A DNA stretch of 64,000 nucleotides from Bacteroidota bacterium. GTDB taxonomy: Bacteria > Bacteroidota > Bacteroidia > Bacteroidales > Lentimicrobiaceae. The translations under genes and the position numbers were made by a program. Location: contig WSXX01000001.1 of the NCBI GenBank assembly GCA_009773515.1, positions 124,001-188,000 on the forward strand, read 5' to 3'. How positions within the stretch are numbered: the stretch's first letter is position 1; each line of letters opens with the position of its first letter. Shown here one piece after another: positions 63,426-64,000 of this stretch. Below the pieces are notes generated by a model. It saw only the letters and a list, made by a program, of their open reading frames with translations, was not told the DNA's origin and did not search any database.

Positions 63426-64000
63426 TCACTGGTTATCAATCTTTATCCCATAATAGTTGTAACTATCTAGAACTCCTACCCTAACATAGACGTAGATACT
63501 GTCATTGGGGAAAAACCTGATATAGTCCGGTGGCCCGGGGCAATCAGTACATTCAAATGTATTGTTCCATTCCTGATATTCAGCCTCAAATGAATATGAT
63601 TCTGATACTCTAATTAACAAGAATCTTTCCTGGACCTTTTCAACTAAAACCTGTTTATTGTCGGCCAAAGTGTCTTTACACCAGTTCATAGTATCACCAC
63701 TTGGACAGAAATATGATCTCGTAACCAGACAATTATAATTGCCTGTAAAACCATCTCTGAAATCAATTATCGTTGAGAAACTCCATACCGGACCTTTGGT
63801 TTCATTTCCATAGCTGTCTTTTGCTACCACCTGCCAGAAATATGTTTTTGACGATTCGAGCCCTGCTATTGAATAGGAAGCAGGTACCAGATTACTTGTA
63901 ACCAATGAATCAGGCGGATTATTGGCCGAAAAGAAAACATTGTAGGTTACCGAATCATTATCAGGGTCAACACACTCCCAAACTAAATTCAGAGAAGTAT
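63426..64000 (-). CDS. Fibronectin-III-like surface protein, C-terminal part
   Basis: Cut by the right window edge; the frame is open to base 64000 and the real start lies outside. The visible 191 codons begin TSLNLVWECVDPDNDSVTYN and contain YSIAGLESSKTYFWQVVAKDSYGNETKGPVWSFST, the typical end of a fibronectin type III-like domain of Bacteroidetes surface lipoproteins. A second region of about 110 residues (FRDGFTGNYNCLVTRSYFCPSG onward, 5 Cys) ends the protein without a type IX sorting domain. Binding target unknown. Convergent with the GT-C cluster. Confidence 0.75.
   Translation of the reverse strand, partial: TSLNLVWECVDPDNDSVTYNVFFSANNPPDSLVTSNLVPASYSIAGLESSKTYFWQVVAKDSYGNETKGPVWSFSTIIDFRDGFTGNYNCLVTRSYFCPSGDTMNWCKDTLADNKQVLVEKVQERFLLIRVSESYSFEAEYQEWNNTFECTDCPGPPDYIRFFPNDSIYVYVRVGVLDSYNYYGIKIDNQ

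Overview
The window looks like a chromosomal segment of a Bacteroidetes (probably Bacteroidales-like) bacterium. The evidence is gliding/type IX secretion lipoproteins (GldB, GldH), secreted proteins with C-terminal type IX sorting domains, PorT-like outer-membrane barrels, a DUF5686 outer-membrane protein, and the Bacteroidetes promoter signature TAnnTTTG upstream of at least fifteen genes. No rRNA, tRNA, CRISPR array or replication origin was recognised.

Layout. 1-13.9 kb: tail of trmB, an alkyltransferase-like protein, a trypsin-like lipoprotein, a sorting-domain protein, pirin, an ABC-F ATPase, the Mrp/NifU Fe-S pair, a DUF4143 ATPase with a palindromic promoter region, NAD synthetase, two outer-membrane barrels and gldB. 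14.2-16.3 kb: an AT-rich insert with a lipoprotein and a beta-helix membrane protein. 16.4-27.6 kb: mostly housekeeping (comM/yifB, a methyltransferase, an ABC ATPase, cobalamin adenosyltransferase, secA, an M28 peptidase, pyrH, frr). 27.6-33.4 kb: a repeat-rich spacer, an AI-2E family permease, a DUF5686 protein and a CHAD protein. 33.4-42.3 kb: accessory region with a subtilase, 1.8 kb of non-coding repeats (including two copies of an element with nested complementary arms), an unknown two-gene module and a RavA/ViaA pair, the last two AT-rich and bordered by shared boundary motifs. 42.4-51 kb: MazG-like hydrolase, a two-component system, a small secreted protein, an IS110-family element in a palindromic repeat, OsmC, a thioesterase, an RNA methyltransferase and a zinc metallopeptidase. 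51-64 kb: priA, a PSP1 protein, gldH, a class A penicillin-binding protein, three tandem GT-C-like membrane proteins and the tail of a fibronectin-III-like surface protein.

How the genes relate. Envelope biogenesis and export recur: SecA exports precursors, GldB/GldH belong to the gliding/type IX apparatus, two genes encode likely cargo, and the PBP and membrane glycosyltransferase-like proteins act at the envelope. Mrp and NifU form an Fe-S pair. The histidine kinase and response regulator overlap and diverge from a small secreted Cys/Ala-rich protein that may be their target.

Most notable: (i) the IS110 element, whose 5' non-coding end carries short matches to both its own ends and its flanks, as expected of a bridge RNA; (ii) the duplicated structured element at 35.9-36.5 kb, with a compensatory base-pair change and no conserved reading frame; (iii) the AT-rich modules at 37.4-42.2 kb bordered by inverted TTGTATGCA motifs and a common GCCYGCCAGCGC motif.
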